From Rhytidiadelphus loreus (Eukaryota; Streptophyta; Bryopsida; Hypnales; Hylocomiaceae), in assembly GCA_947034895.1 (NCBI GenBank), contig OX344762.1, positions 4,531,501 through 4,595,500 of the forward strand: 64,000 nucleotides of DNA. The letters are read 5' to 3'. A program made the translations under genes and the position numbers. Below the pieces are notes generated by a model. That model saw nothing but the letters and a program-made list of their open reading frames with translations, was not told the origin of the DNA and did no database searches. Within the stretch, counting starts at the first letter, position 1, and each line of letters begins with the position of its first letter. Of the stretch, positions 1 through 10,859 are shown one piece after another.

Positions 1-818
1 AAACTATCATACATTTTTTTAAAGCTTATATGTTTTTCTACCAAAATACCCTCCTATAAAAACATGTGTACAATGGACATCACAACTTCACAAGGTAATG
101 CTCAAATTTTCATTTGTGAACCAAGGTATAAGATCATCCTCTTGGGATTAGTGACCATTTCAATAATTTTTAATATATTCTAAATAAATTATTTATAGTT
201 ATATTAGAACTCACATCAAAGATACATTTAAAATTGCTCTCTTTTCATTGCTTGAAAGATAGTAGTGACCTCCAATTTAGTACCTTCTTCAAAATGAACC
301 TATCAAATATAATTTTATGTATTCAATTACACATTAATTGCATTCTGCTCAATCTATTAGCTAGCAACAATCACCCATACAAACCACCACATGGAGAAGA
401 TAGATTTAAACAAAACTTCATTAAGTTTCTACAATAAAACACTTGTTTCCAAAATTTTGATATTTTAAACATGTATTAGAAATATGTCAAAAATTGAAAA
501 TCATTTTTTCCAAATAAAAATAAAGAACTTTATATAGCTTTTAAAAGAATTAAAAAAAATTATAGTAATGATATAAATGCTAAAAATAGTATGAAATTTT
601 TAAGAAACATGGAAATAATAGTGATAAACATCATGATGTATTTGATGTACTACTTGAGCTCACACCACGAGAAATTCAATAGAAAAAGTTCAAAAGTAGT
701 GCATTTTGATTTTTCAAAATGCTATCTCTAAAGTGTTAAAAAAATTATGATTTTAACAATTTTGGAAAAAATTAAAATGGAGTTAAGAGTAGATTATTGG
801 AGCAACATATTCTTAGTT
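1..818. other. AT-rich intergenic DNA, no gene seen
   Basis: Very AT-rich sequence with short open frames only, none with coding-like composition. No repeat or transposon terminus was recognised before the AACCCC end at 819. Confidence 0.6.
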
Positions 819-1768
819 AACCCCTAAACTTCAGAGACTATGTTTTCACAAAACTGCTCCAAAACTGCCCTTGCATTTGCAAGCACCAAATTTTAGATTA
901 AAAACATTTTTGGACAAATGTAGCTGTATGATCTTTTAGTAAAATAGTTAGAGAAGATGTGGAAAAAAATTCAAAACTTTCCACTGTGTAGATTGCAAGA
1001 TATTAATGTTTGAAGTGACAAAAAAAAAAAAATTGGCCCTATGAAAATACGGGCTGCTGCACTTCACAAGGTCACAGTTGTATGAAAAAATGTCCAAAAT
1101 TGTGGTTACTCTTTGGATTCATTCCCCAAGTCAAGTTGTCTACATGCTTGAAAAATTTTAGATCATTTGGAATTGTACAACATATAGGAAAAAAATAGTA
1201 AGTAGAGAGAAGTAGAGAATGATTAAAAATACTAAATTGTTAACAATTTATTTATAGAATTGAAAAATGCCAATCCCAATGGTTGTAATGTTGTAATAAA
1301 TAATACACACCTACTATTTTTATTTTTTTTCAAAAATATTTAAAATTGAGTTAAATAAAGGACTTCAAAGTTTATTTTAGAGTAGAGATTCCATAACTAC
1401 CCACAAACTAACCCAAACTAAAATTCCTCATAACTTTCATCTCATTAATCAAAATAGAATGATTTAAATCTTACCACATATATAAGAATCTAAAGAATCA
1501 ATTTCAAATTCTTATTTTAAAAAAAAGTGGTTTTCAAAGAAGTTTTTTTTTTCTGCCTAGGTTGCCTGGGTTGCCCACTGAAAATTACATATCATGCAAT
1601 AACTTTGAACCATGTAGTAAAAAGTTATGAAAATTGTTGGACCTTATAGCTACTCTTTGTCCCCATATTTTGTGAAATTTTCAAAGAAAAAGAAAAAAAC
1701 TCCGGTTGTAGTGAGTTGCCCCAAATCACTATATTGCCAAAAGAATGTTGTTTGGACGTTTAGGGGTC
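819..1768. mobile_element. Non-coding TIR transposon, AACCCCTAAA family
   Basis: The left end reads AACCCCTAAAC and the right end is its inverse (GTTTAGGGGTC). The interior from about 840 to 1500 is homologous to 55.9-56.5 kb on the same strand, including the shared phrases GATTGCAAGATAT, TTGGCCCTA, CAACATATAGGAAAAA and GTAGAGAATGATT. No coding capacity is left. Superfamily is not assignable: no clear target duplication is visible, so the copy is probably old. Confidence 0.6.
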
Positions 1769-2695
1769 AAGCTTAAGAACATTTATAATAAAAAAACTAT
1801 ATGAAAATTTAGGTTTAGACTTCAAACTTTTTGGGCAATTGATTTCAAGATTTATTAGAAATCTTGAAACTTTGAATATAATTCAATTCTTTTTATACAT
1901 GAATATGTAAAACCTTGTATGCACGTATTTTTTTTAAATGATATTATATTTAAAAATACTGAAAATACAATTTTAATGATCTCTAATATTTCACTTAATC
2001 TGAAACATTAAAACTATAGCAAGTTATTGAAGGTGTACAATGAATACAAATCAAAGTAGATTCTCAATGGAGCCAACTAATATGGATACAAATTACAACC
2101 TTTTAGATACTTCTAGAACCTTCTATTGAACCATTATGAAGTTTTTAGAGTATTGCAAAATGTTCTAGTATCTTCTAAGATTTTTCTTGAACTTCCTAGA
2201 AACTATTATTATCTTTTGGAATCTTTAAGAATATCAATTTCCTTCTTGTTGAATTGTTGATAAAAATTCTTGAACCTTCTATAACCTACTAGAATGTTCA
2301 TAATCTTCTACAATCTTCTAGGATCTTCGAAAAATCTCTAGTCTTTTAAAGCAATTTAGAGTTCTATATACTTGGCACAAGCTTTAGAATAACAACATAG
2401 GTTCTAAGAAACATCTCTATATACTTAACAAAGGATCTCAAGTGTTGGATTAAAAAATATGAACAAAATTGTATCAAAACTTATATGAATACACCTTCTA
2501 AACACAAAAACACCAAATATATGATATAGTGCAATAATAAAATAAAAAGATTGAATTTTAAATTGGGACACATCTATTACTTCGGGAATGATGGTGAGAT
2601 AAAAAAGATGGTATTTAAGAATATAATATTCAATAGGTCTACATGTACTCAATTAAAATATCCACTTCAAAACATTTATTGAGAACGAATCTTAC
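1769..2695. other. AT-rich DNA with a TTCTAGAA-rich stretch
   Basis: No gene. From about 2105 to 2345 the sequence is a degenerate array of TTCTAGAA-like and CTTCTA-like words, which may be a worn short tandem repeat. The rest shows nothing recognisable. Confidence 0.4.
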
Positions 2696-4802
2696 AGTCA
2701 CAATTACATTGGCAATTCCTGCAACATCCCTATAAACATAATTGTCACACTTGATCGTCACAACTGGGCTTCGAGTCATATCCTGCATAACTAGCCAAGA
2801 TAGACTAATGGGATCTGAAATGAAAAATCACAACACCAAAACCACAAACGTAGATACTGATACATTGACTAAAAATGGTCCCCAAGCTAATTAATATGCT
2901 CTCTTAAAACAAAAAGGCTTACAAGTTGGTGTATGGAAGTACAGCTATTGGGTAATGGTTTGCTTTGGGTATCACTTTCTAGACAGACTAATTAGGTTAT
3001 TTTTGTTATAAACCTCCAAAATTTGTCTATTTTGTTCATTTTGATGAAGTAAGAAAACTCTAAAATTAAAATTAAAAAGTCTTGCACCTCAATAGGATCA
3101 AGGTGTATATTCCTAAAGAGTTTTTTTAAATAATATTGAATTTTTTTGGATCTTTTCTTAGAGGTGAGAAAAATCGCTGAATTTTGGCATTTGCAGGCAT
3201 CATAATGCACAATTTATTAAGCTTTTATTAATAGAATTAATTATTTTATGTATTGGACCACTTAATGTAAGTCACATCGAAAAATGATATTAAAATAAAA
3301 TTATTTGATATTCCAAATGCTTGTTTTTGAGTATTCTAGGTACTTGGGACAAAACTTACTTTTTCAACTAAAAAATTCATTAAAAATTCTTAAAATTCTT
3401 TGATTGTGATGAATTTTTTTTCTTGATATATTACAAGTGTACATAGGCAACTGAAATCACATTTTCTGAAACCATACTTTATTATATTTAAAAGTTGAAG
3501 TCATTTGACACAATGTAATGGACTGACATTGTAGTTGAGACAACATTTTTGAATATGCAAAACCATTAGCCTATTACTTTTTGTAAGTCAACACCAAAAA
3601 GAGGGTTAGTACTAGTACTCATAGCATTGCACACAAGAAATGAGTCATTTAACACAAACAAAAAATGGAAAAACTAATACAGAGTTTAGTGTAGTAGATC
3701 TTGTAAAATTCTTCAATTATTAATTACCTTGTTCTCAATGGGTTCTTTGTCACGCACCACAAGCTTCTCAGCCTTGGCAAGTTGGACAACCACCTTGCCC
3801 TATAACATCCATTCAAACTAGTTGCTCATAGAGATCCATGATGGAGCTAAAAAACGGAAACTTGTGAGAATCCTCCTCCTGTTCAATTAGATGATAAAGT
3901 CCCCATTCAAAGTCACATTTGTGAAAAAAAATCACAATAATCAAGGGTGCAAATGATCATTCAGCATAGTAATTTCAATCAATTACAACGTACCACTGTC
4001 ATTACCCATACGTCCACAAAAATGAAAGTAATCAAAGTATGGCTTATAGTTTCAAGGTTTTTACCTCAATGTGCTTCATGATCAAATCCAAAAACATCAA
4101 TCCATTTTTGACTTCAATAACTAACACATTTTTGCATCATAGAGAATAAATCGTCAATCACACGCCAAAAGACAAATGGTATACATATTTCAATGAAAAT
4201 GAAAACATTAAAAAATCATGATCACGAAAATAAAAATGATAATGGATAAGGTTCAAATAGAAAGATATATGGAGCTTCAAGAAGAAGCATGACAACTCAG
4301 TTTTAATTTGCAGTATTTACTTAGGGCCAATGCAACCCATAGTTGTTCTAAAACCTCCATTCAGCTTTTGCATTGCAAGCTTGTGAAGAAGGCACTTGAT
4401 CTTGGCTGAGTGTGCATTTGTAAGATTGAAAAATTAACTGAAATATAAGAGTATCATATATGAGGGCAAAATCAAATTCCATTACTTTCAATAACCAAGT
4501 AGTCTTCACAATTTTGTTGCATTGAATTCTATTATTAAGCTTCTCGATCAAGTTACAACAAAACAACATCATTAAACATAGGTAAGAATCACTTGAGACA
4601 CAAAGTAGTTATTACCTGGCATTAGAAAACTCGGCCATCTTGTCATAAAGAACAACAACCTCATTAGTTGGTGACTTAATTTTATCTCACACAATCCTAA
4701 CATCTTCAAGTGCGCCACTAGTTGCAATGTCTTCCAATTCACGTGCCTCTTCCTAGTCAACTCCTCCTCCACAACTTCCATACAATACATGTTCTTCCAC
4801 AA
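2696..4802 (-). pseudogene. Decayed multi-exon gene, family not recognised
   Basis: Several short minus-strand blocks translate into protein-like sequence and end at splice-like signals. Block 4616-4802 reads EARELEDIATSGALEDVRIV and EVVVLYDKMAEFSNA, ends in AG/GTAATA, and holds two in-frame stops. Block 3813-3918 contains FFSSIMDLYEQLV and then a TGA. Block 3728-3799 is 72 nt with TATAG before it and GTAATT after it and reads VVVQLAKAEKLVVRDKEP. Block 2696-2814 follows a TTTCATTTCAG acceptor, contains SPVVTIKCDNYVYRDVAG, and ends before GTAAG. The frames do not join cleanly across every junction, and stops plus a frame slip argue for a dead gene. The product is not recognised. The blocks may belong with those at 8.2-9.15 and 10.3-10.7 kb, also on the minus strand, as one gene split by repeats; that link is inference. 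Confidence 0.4.
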
Positions 4803-4834
4803 AAGTACATGTCCAAGAATTCTAGAATTCTAGA

Positions 4835-5070
4835 CACTATAAAAAACCTACATTTTAGATGACGTTTTCTAATTTTTTCAAACAGATTTTAGGTGACGTC
4901 AGAAAAAACAACTTATGTTTTTTTGTCAATAATCACGTTCAATATAACATTCACATGTTATATTCGACGTGATTTTCGACAAAAAAGCACAAGTTGTTTT
5001 TTCTGACGTCACCTAAAATCCGTCTGAAAAAATTAGAAAACGTCACCTAAAACGCATGTTTCTTATAGTG
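4835..5070. mobile_element. CACTA-type foldback MITE, 236 bp
   Basis: Starts CACTATAA and ends TTATAGTG. The two halves are long inverted repeats that share TTAGGTGACGTCAGAAAAAA and its inverse, so the whole element can fold into a near-complete hairpin with a loop near the middle. It is flanked by a 3-bp direct duplication AGA (4832-4834 and 5071-5073), the size made by CACTA (En/Spm) transposases. No coding capacity, so it would need a transposase supplied from elsewhere. Arms match closely, suggesting a fairly young copy. Confidence 0.9.
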
Positions 5071-5219
5071 AGAATTCTTCAACTATGGACAACTCTCTTG
5101 AAATCCAAATTTGATTTTGAAAACAAGACACAATGAAAGATTTGAAGAATATTTGACATGTTGTGAAATCAAGCTATTTCAGCATTGAGATTGAGATTCC
5201 ATTTGGTGTATACTTGGAC

Positions 5220-7144
5220 TTAAGCCAAGTTTTTCCAAATGCTCTTGACTCACTGTCGAGTTGAAAGAGTTTGCTTTGGGAAATCACGAGGATTTTGGTT
5301 GTGACTGAGAATAACTTTTCTTTGGAGTTCAATCAAATTTTCTCATCTTCAGTCTTCCATCTTCTAATCTTCAGTCTTCAATCTTTACACTCCTCCTCGT
5401 TGACCTATCCTGTAGTGGCTCTATAAAGATTTAGGTAAAGGTAGGTGATAAGATCCCACGACCTCGGATGGGTAGAACAGGACGGCCAAACCATGAGTTG
5501 ACTGTCTAAAAAATTGGCTTCTAAATTCAAACCCACGGTAATCAACAAGCGAGCCTCACCAATGGGAACGACATAAAATAACAACCATGTGGGTGATCAA
5601 TCCCACTTTGTCGCCACAAATACAAAACATGGCTAATATTGAATCAACATATAGCCTGCAACAAAATTTACAATACAGAAATGAAAAACAACAAGCTTCC
5701 AAAATTGTCTAAGAATAACAAGCCACAACACACAATTCTTCATGTCTTCATATCTTCATTCTTCAAACCTTGAAGTCTTCAACAAATGTAAAATTAAACT
5801 TGAAATTAAACTCAAATCTAGTTGCGTTCTTTAATCTACTGCCAAAAATGACTCCAACTTTCAAATGCTAATTGCAATATCAATTTGGAAAGCTAATGAG
5901 ATAATCTAATACCTCTCAAAATTTCAAATTAAAATAATATACTGTCCAAAAGATATAGACAAGCAAAGTCTCGGCCTTCTCTTTTGAAAGGCAGTAGACC
6001 TTTCTTATCTCAAAATCCTATATCTTCTTCAATTTTTATTCAACTCCGAGTATAATAGTTTTTTAGAAATATAAACTCACAATCTAACTTCTTTTCAAAT
6101 TTCAAATTGATTTAAGATATTGTCCAAAAGTTATAGATAAGCAAAGTCTCTGCCTTCTCTTTTGAAAGGCAACAGACCCCTTTACCCTTCAAACTCCATA
6201 ATTCCTTTTATATTTCTTCAAATCTCAAATATAATAGCGTCATAGAAAGATAACATTACAAACTATATTTTCTCAAAAGCTCACTCAAAGATGCTTATTT
6301 GAATAAGAGTTATGAGCCTCGAAAAACTCAGTTGTTTTAGTTGAGTAGCCATAGACTCTGTCACCTTTGAACTTCCATAATTTTCTCAATACAAACTCAA
6401 ATCAAGCTTGCAAACTCATTTTGAAAATTGAATCTTGCAAAAAACAACTCCTTTAATTTTCATTGCAAAATCATTGATACAAAAAAGATACACGCCATCA
6501 AAATTTGGGTTCAAACCCCTCTTTCCTTCTACATACCTCCCAACACAACAATCAATTTTCCTCCACACAAACACCCTCAAAAGAAGGTAGAAGATGCTAA
6601 CCTACCTTTTAGACCCTTAAGGTAGGAGGAATCACCCTAAAATATCACACATGAGCCTCTTTACTCCCCCATTGATTCTAAAAAACAATCAAAGATAAGT
6701 TCCTATTCATTTTCTAAAACCAATGAACCTCAAAGGTTTTAATTAGTAGGCAAAACACTTCTATTCTTCTATCATTCAACTTCTAATACAAAAAAAAATT
6801 CAACATAAAATTTTAAACTAGTGAAAGAACTACAACTCAAACTAAACAGAGGTAAAAACTAAAGTTGAAGAAGAACACTACTCCATTTGCAAGAACTTGA
6901 TGATGCGCTTGATAGTGTTTGCCACGTAATTTGTACGTTCAGATTTTGTTAAAAGATTCACCGACCCTTTCAACCAACATTGATGGCTAGTGCCTTATCT
7001 ATTTGGCCTCATTATACAGAAATACTGGTCTTCGTTTAAGCCCTCGTAACTTGCCTCAAATGTCACATCTTGGATGCCCTACTCAAGACATCCTATTTGA
7101 AGTAAAATCACCAAAGCACGAGCGTTTCTATTGAGATTTTCATG
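5220..7144 (-). repeat. Repeat family E, copy 1
   Basis: Homologous along its length to 13.57-15.0 kb on the same strand and to 10.9-12.6 kb on the opposite strand. Shared landmarks include the GGCAACAGAC words near 6170 and 14090, the block around 5450-5650 (GCCTCACC, CCCACTTTGTC-like), and the terminal reading frame at 6878-7144. Coding direction of that frame is minus. Confidence 0.6.
6878..7144 (-). pseudogene. Family E reading frame, copy 1 (unknown protein, C-terminal part)
   Basis: Reading leftward from about 7144, the frame contains ALVILLQIGC, then DVTFEASYEGLNEDQYFC, then WLKGSVNLLTKSERTNYV, and ends TIKRIIKFLQME followed by TAG at 6878-6880. Two in-frame stops interrupt it. The same protein sequence, without gaps, is found in copies at 10901-11182 and 14743-14990. 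Protein-level agreement among three copies, including the final stop position, shows that the ancestor encoded this peptide. I do not recognise the family. It could be the end of a transposon-borne protein or of a captured host gene. Confidence 0.55.
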
Positions 7145-7296
7145 TCAACGTTACTCTACACGAGGGTTTTTTAACAGATGAGAAGGTCCAACTTCATCTT
7201 GTGGATAATATGGCAATGGTAAAGAAATCACTGCCTAAAGTGGTTGACTTGGCAATTGCAACAAAGAAAGCTCTAGTTCCACTTCTAGATCTGCCT

Positions 7297-7825
7297 CTAG
7301 ATCTTGCAACTCCAGGAACTCCAGGACCGCACGACCCAAGCTCGGCGACGAGAAGCTTCCCAACAAGCGCAGATCATCCTCGACCAAATCCTCCAAGAGA
7401 TTCGACAAGGCGATCAACCCTCCACCTCTGGCAACTACTCTCTTGATTTAGATCTAGAATTGCAAGGTCTTTTTAGCAACTTTTGCAGGGATTTAGGTTG
7501 CGGTTAATCCAGTGAGGTAATTAGTCTGGGCTTTGTATTTTCTAGCACTTCGGTGCTGTGTTGTGCCTCAAATTGGCTTCACCCTTGCCCTCTGGGCGTT
7601 TCTGGCCTCTCCTCCTACTCTGCCCTGCCTTCGGTGTGGTTCCATCGCCCTTGGGTGTTCTTCGTTTTTTGCTCGTTGGCCATTCCTGGGTGTTCCCGGT
7701 TCCCCTCTCCTGCCAACTGGCGTTCTTTTCCTCGTTTCCCCGCCTTCGGATGTGTACTGCCTTCGGGTGTCTTTTTTAGTAAAATCCGCCCTCGATGGGT
7801 TTCACCCCTAGATCTTGCAACTCCA
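7297..7825 (+). mobile_element. GC-rich insertion with 18-bp target duplication, probable 5'-truncated LINE
   Basis: The words CTAGATCTTGCAACTCCA at 7297-7314 and 7808-7825 are identical 18-bp direct repeats bracketing a 493-bp insert (7315-7807). The insert is far more GC-rich than its surroundings. Its first part continues a frame from the left flank that is rich in Gln, Leu and Arg (QQAQIILDQILQEI, coiled-coil-like) and stops at 7505-7507. The remainder is pyrimidine-rich and non-coding, ending TTTCACCC. A long target duplication with a truncated left end and a non-coding tail is what target-primed reverse transcription leaves, so a non-LTR retrotransposon fragment is the best guess. There is no reverse transcriptase domain to prove it. 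Confidence 0.55.
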
Positions 7826-8241
7826 TGGAAACCCTCCAGTTCAACATTGCAAAGTCGAACTTCAAAACTAAGTATAAATTCTATAAAATCGGAAAAAATA
7901 CTCTAGACTATTGAAATTTGTCGAAGGTTTTTGTCCTTTTAACAATTCTAATGGAAACAAGCGTTAGCTTGAAGCTACTTGACATGTCATCTTGAAGTTT
8001 TCTTCTCTAGATTCTTAGAACCTCTTTAAAATATAAAAATTATATATATCTTAAATATTGTACAAATGTACAACACGACACCGCTTTCAACACTTCTTTT
8101 TTTACTACCAAAGTTATACTAAGTTGAAATTAACCTTTGTTCTTAAGTGTCTAATGCTTCACTTCAACAGTTTTAAAAACTATTAAAGTTCCTTGTCTAG
8201 GTTTGAAAAATATACCATAATTTATCAATGGAAAAAATACT
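7826..8241. other. AT-rich intergenic DNA
   Basis: No gene or repeat was recognised between the LINE-like insertion and the next minus-strand coding remnant. Confidence 0.5.
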
Positions 8242-9151
8242 TCAAATGCATGTAGTTTGATTGAAAAATCTATCAAACCATGATATGACTCCAAAGTCAC
8301 TATTAGTCTCATCATAATGAGCACTTGCATAAAAGTTTAATATACTAGTCATGGTGGTGAAAGGAGAAGAGTCTAATCTAGCATACAAAGTACCCAAATG
8401 TGACACCATTTTCTTCCATTTATTTGTCCAAGAAGAAAGATGAATTTGTAGTTTCTTGTACATGAAATTTATAACAGTGGTTGTTATATAATCTAAATCA
8501 ATAGTATTTGGTGGTTGTTTTCCAGAAGACAACCACTACCAGGAGGTTTCATAGATTGGGCATTTGGACATACCTATTGAATTTTGTATAGGAAAATTTA
8601 GCATCATGTATGAATTAGTAGGTCATTTTAAAAAAAAATTATCGTTTAACAATACCAAAGGTTTGATACAAATTGAACAAGGAACTCTTAAAGGTTTCAC
8701 TTTCATGCAAAGCAAAAAAAACAAAAATGACAAGATCCACCAAGTCATTTTCATCCACAATAATGCAATTATTAGTGATTTCAAAAAAAATTGAGGTTTT
8801 TATACAATCTTTCTGATCTTTTCCTTACATACCTTTGAAATGCATGTTAGGATGGAAAAAACTTTAGCAATGAATGACTTGATAATCTTGTCATTATCAA
8901 ATATGAATTCTTCTTCAATATCTTCAACCATATCAATGTCCACCAATTCCTTTTTCACTTTATTTGTGACTTCTTCTTTTACAGTTCTACAAATTGAATT
9001 GCATCCATGTTGTGTGTAAACTCGTGATAATTGACACCAAACCTCGAATCATAACGCCTTTGATCTCAAACATAACGTTTACCTTCAATGTGAGGTTCCC
9101 ATTGAATGGGACATAAACTGTACTTGTGATATGCCAAAATAGTCTTTATGA
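8242..9151 (-). pseudogene. Decayed coding segments, unknown protein
   Basis: Reading leftward from about 9151, one frame gives ILAYHKYSLCPIQWEPHIEG, an in-frame stop, then RYDSRFGVNYHEFTHNMD and IQFVEL before TAA at 8979-8981. A second frame overlapping its end continues with VTNKVKKELVDIDMVEDIEE and FIFDNDKIIKSFIAK, as if a single-base change had shifted the frame. A third stretch (8242-8532) is open without an ATG and contains WKKMVSHLGTLYARLD and SAHYDETNSDFGVISWFD. These read like a normal soluble protein and not like random AT-rich translation. Stops and the frameshift mark it as broken. Family not recognised. It may be part of the same gene as the blocks at 2.7-4.8 and 10.3-10.7 kb. 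Confidence 0.45.
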
Positions 9152-9349
9152 AATGCTAATTTCATAGGCTTCAATTTCTTTATCCTTGTCGTTCAAGAAA
9201 ATATCAACAAGTAAGATGATAATAAAAACAATTTCATTCACAATTGTATAATAATTTTCAAGATAGCTTTTGCAAATTAAAATTAGTGACATTCATATTA
9301 ACAATCCTAGAATACAATAAATAAATGGGAAAGTAATGAATATGATAGA

Positions 9350-9945
9350 AATTACATGGAATGATGCACGTCATCACAACCACATCATTTGCAAAAGCAA
9401 AAGGCTAATTGGGCCTCTAATGCACCTACAAGAAGAAAGAGTGAAAAAAGTATATGGAATGGCGCACTTTACTATAATCACCCCATTTGCAAAAGCATGG
9501 GGCCAATTGGGCTTCTAGTCCACTCACAAGGAAAAAAAAGAATGAAGAAAGTATATGAAATGGTGCACGTCATCACAATCACCCCATTTGCAAAAGCAAA
9601 GGACCAATTGGGCTTCCAGTGCACCCACAAGATGAAAGAGTGAACGAAGTATATAGATTGATGCACATCACCTTTCACCACAACCGCCCCATTTGAGAAA
9701 GCAAGGGACCAATTGAGCTTCCAATGTACTCACAAGAGAAAAAAGTGAAGAAAGTACATAAAATAGTGCATGTCATCACAACCATCGCATTTGCAAAAGC
9801 ATGGGGCTAACTGGGCTTCTTGTGCACTCACAAGAAGAAAAAGTGAAGAAAGTGTATGGAATGGTACACATCATCACCATCACCCCATTTTGCAAAAGCA
9901 AGGAGCCAGTTGGGTTTCTAGTGCACCCACAAGGAGAAAATAAAT
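9350..9945. repeat. Minisatellite, about 100-bp unit, six copies
   Basis: The phrase CATTTGCAAAAGCA recurs with GCAAAAGC (or GAGAAAGC) at 9391, 9489, 9590, 9695, 9793 and 9892, giving spacings of 98-105 bp. Each unit also holds a GGGCTTCTAGTGCACTCACAA-like stretch and GAAGAAAGTATATGGAATGG. Both strands stay open across parts of the array because the unit length is near a multiple of three; these open frames are not evidence of genes. Confidence 0.85.
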
Positions 9946-10338
9946 ATATAAGAGAACATTTTACCTTGACGATAACCATTTCAATTGCAAGAAAGTATGA
10001 TATCATCTCCTAAAGTGTAAAACATAGAAATTGAAAAAAGAATTAATCTATAAGGTTGGATGGGATAATTCATCGTGATTGGGAGTTCCAATAAGAGTCA
10101 AAAAATGAAATTCTTAAAAATGGTCTTCAATAAGAACACTGTAGCTGTTGCACATATCGAAACAACATTAATGTCAATTACTATTAGAAATAGAAAAATT
10201 CCTATAAACTCATTTGCAATCTCTAATAGATTAATTCAACCATTGCAAAATTATTAAGTTAATCAATGCATGGAGGTCATTGCAAAACAATTGCAAAAAA
10301 TAATTGCAATCTTAGTGGGAAGGTTCACATACTGCAAA

Positions 10339-10680
10339 CTATGGTGAGGGTTTCATTGCTAGTATCTTTGTCAACTCATTTTTTGTTTGTGGATCTTTCA
10401 GTACTTCTAGAATGAAAGTTGACTGCTGGCCGAATTTATAGCTCTTGGTGTGATTTGCCATCAATGATTCATCTGTTGTGAAGGTGGGAATATCAACAAA
10501 ACAGGTTGTCCAATTGTAAATGCATATATGATGTAAAAAGATATATAGTATTATCTTATTTTGATGTATTTGATTATAATAATATAGAAAGAAGAATGGC
10601 ATCATGCTCAGTAGCTTCAAGATGACACCTTCTTGTTATGGCATGCCATCTATTTAAGAAGATGCAACTTCCTTTGAGGT
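10339..10680 (-). pseudogene. Decayed coding segments, unknown protein
   Basis: The block 10339-10503 (minus) reads FVDIPTFTTDESLMANHTKS, YKFGQQSTFILEVLKDPQ and ELTKILAMKPSP before a TAG at 10339-10341. Its composition looks coding. A second block, about 10574-10680, reads RWHAITRRCHLEATEHDA before a stop. Between them the sequence is AT-rich and low in coding signal, as an intron would be. Product unknown. Whether this is the end of one gene or an internal exon with a new stop cannot be told. Confidence 0.4.
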
Positions 10681-10859
10681 CCATCAACTTGATTTTGTTT
10701 TTGTTTTTTACTTTAGATTTCAATATGTTGAATTGGAAGGGGGTTTTGAGTTTGAAGATGAAGAGCCTCAACTAAAAGCAAAATTTAAGTTTTCTTTGTC
10801 ACAATTGTCATATCAAACTATTTTGTTGTTAGATCTTACACTATCGCATGAACATCCTG

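Noticed and set aside
7533..7906. Three overlapping frames rich in Pro, Ser, Leu and Phe
   Set aside because: All come from one pyrimidine-rich stretch of the LINE-like insertion, and none has better coding character than the others.
9350..9945. CRISPR-like array
   Set aside because: Whole units are repeated head to tail with no unique spacers, and the DNA is plant nuclear.
9336..10013. Overlapping open frames on both strands as genes
   Set aside because: They follow the 100-bp minisatellite and have its repeated phrases; they show no domain and no coding bias.
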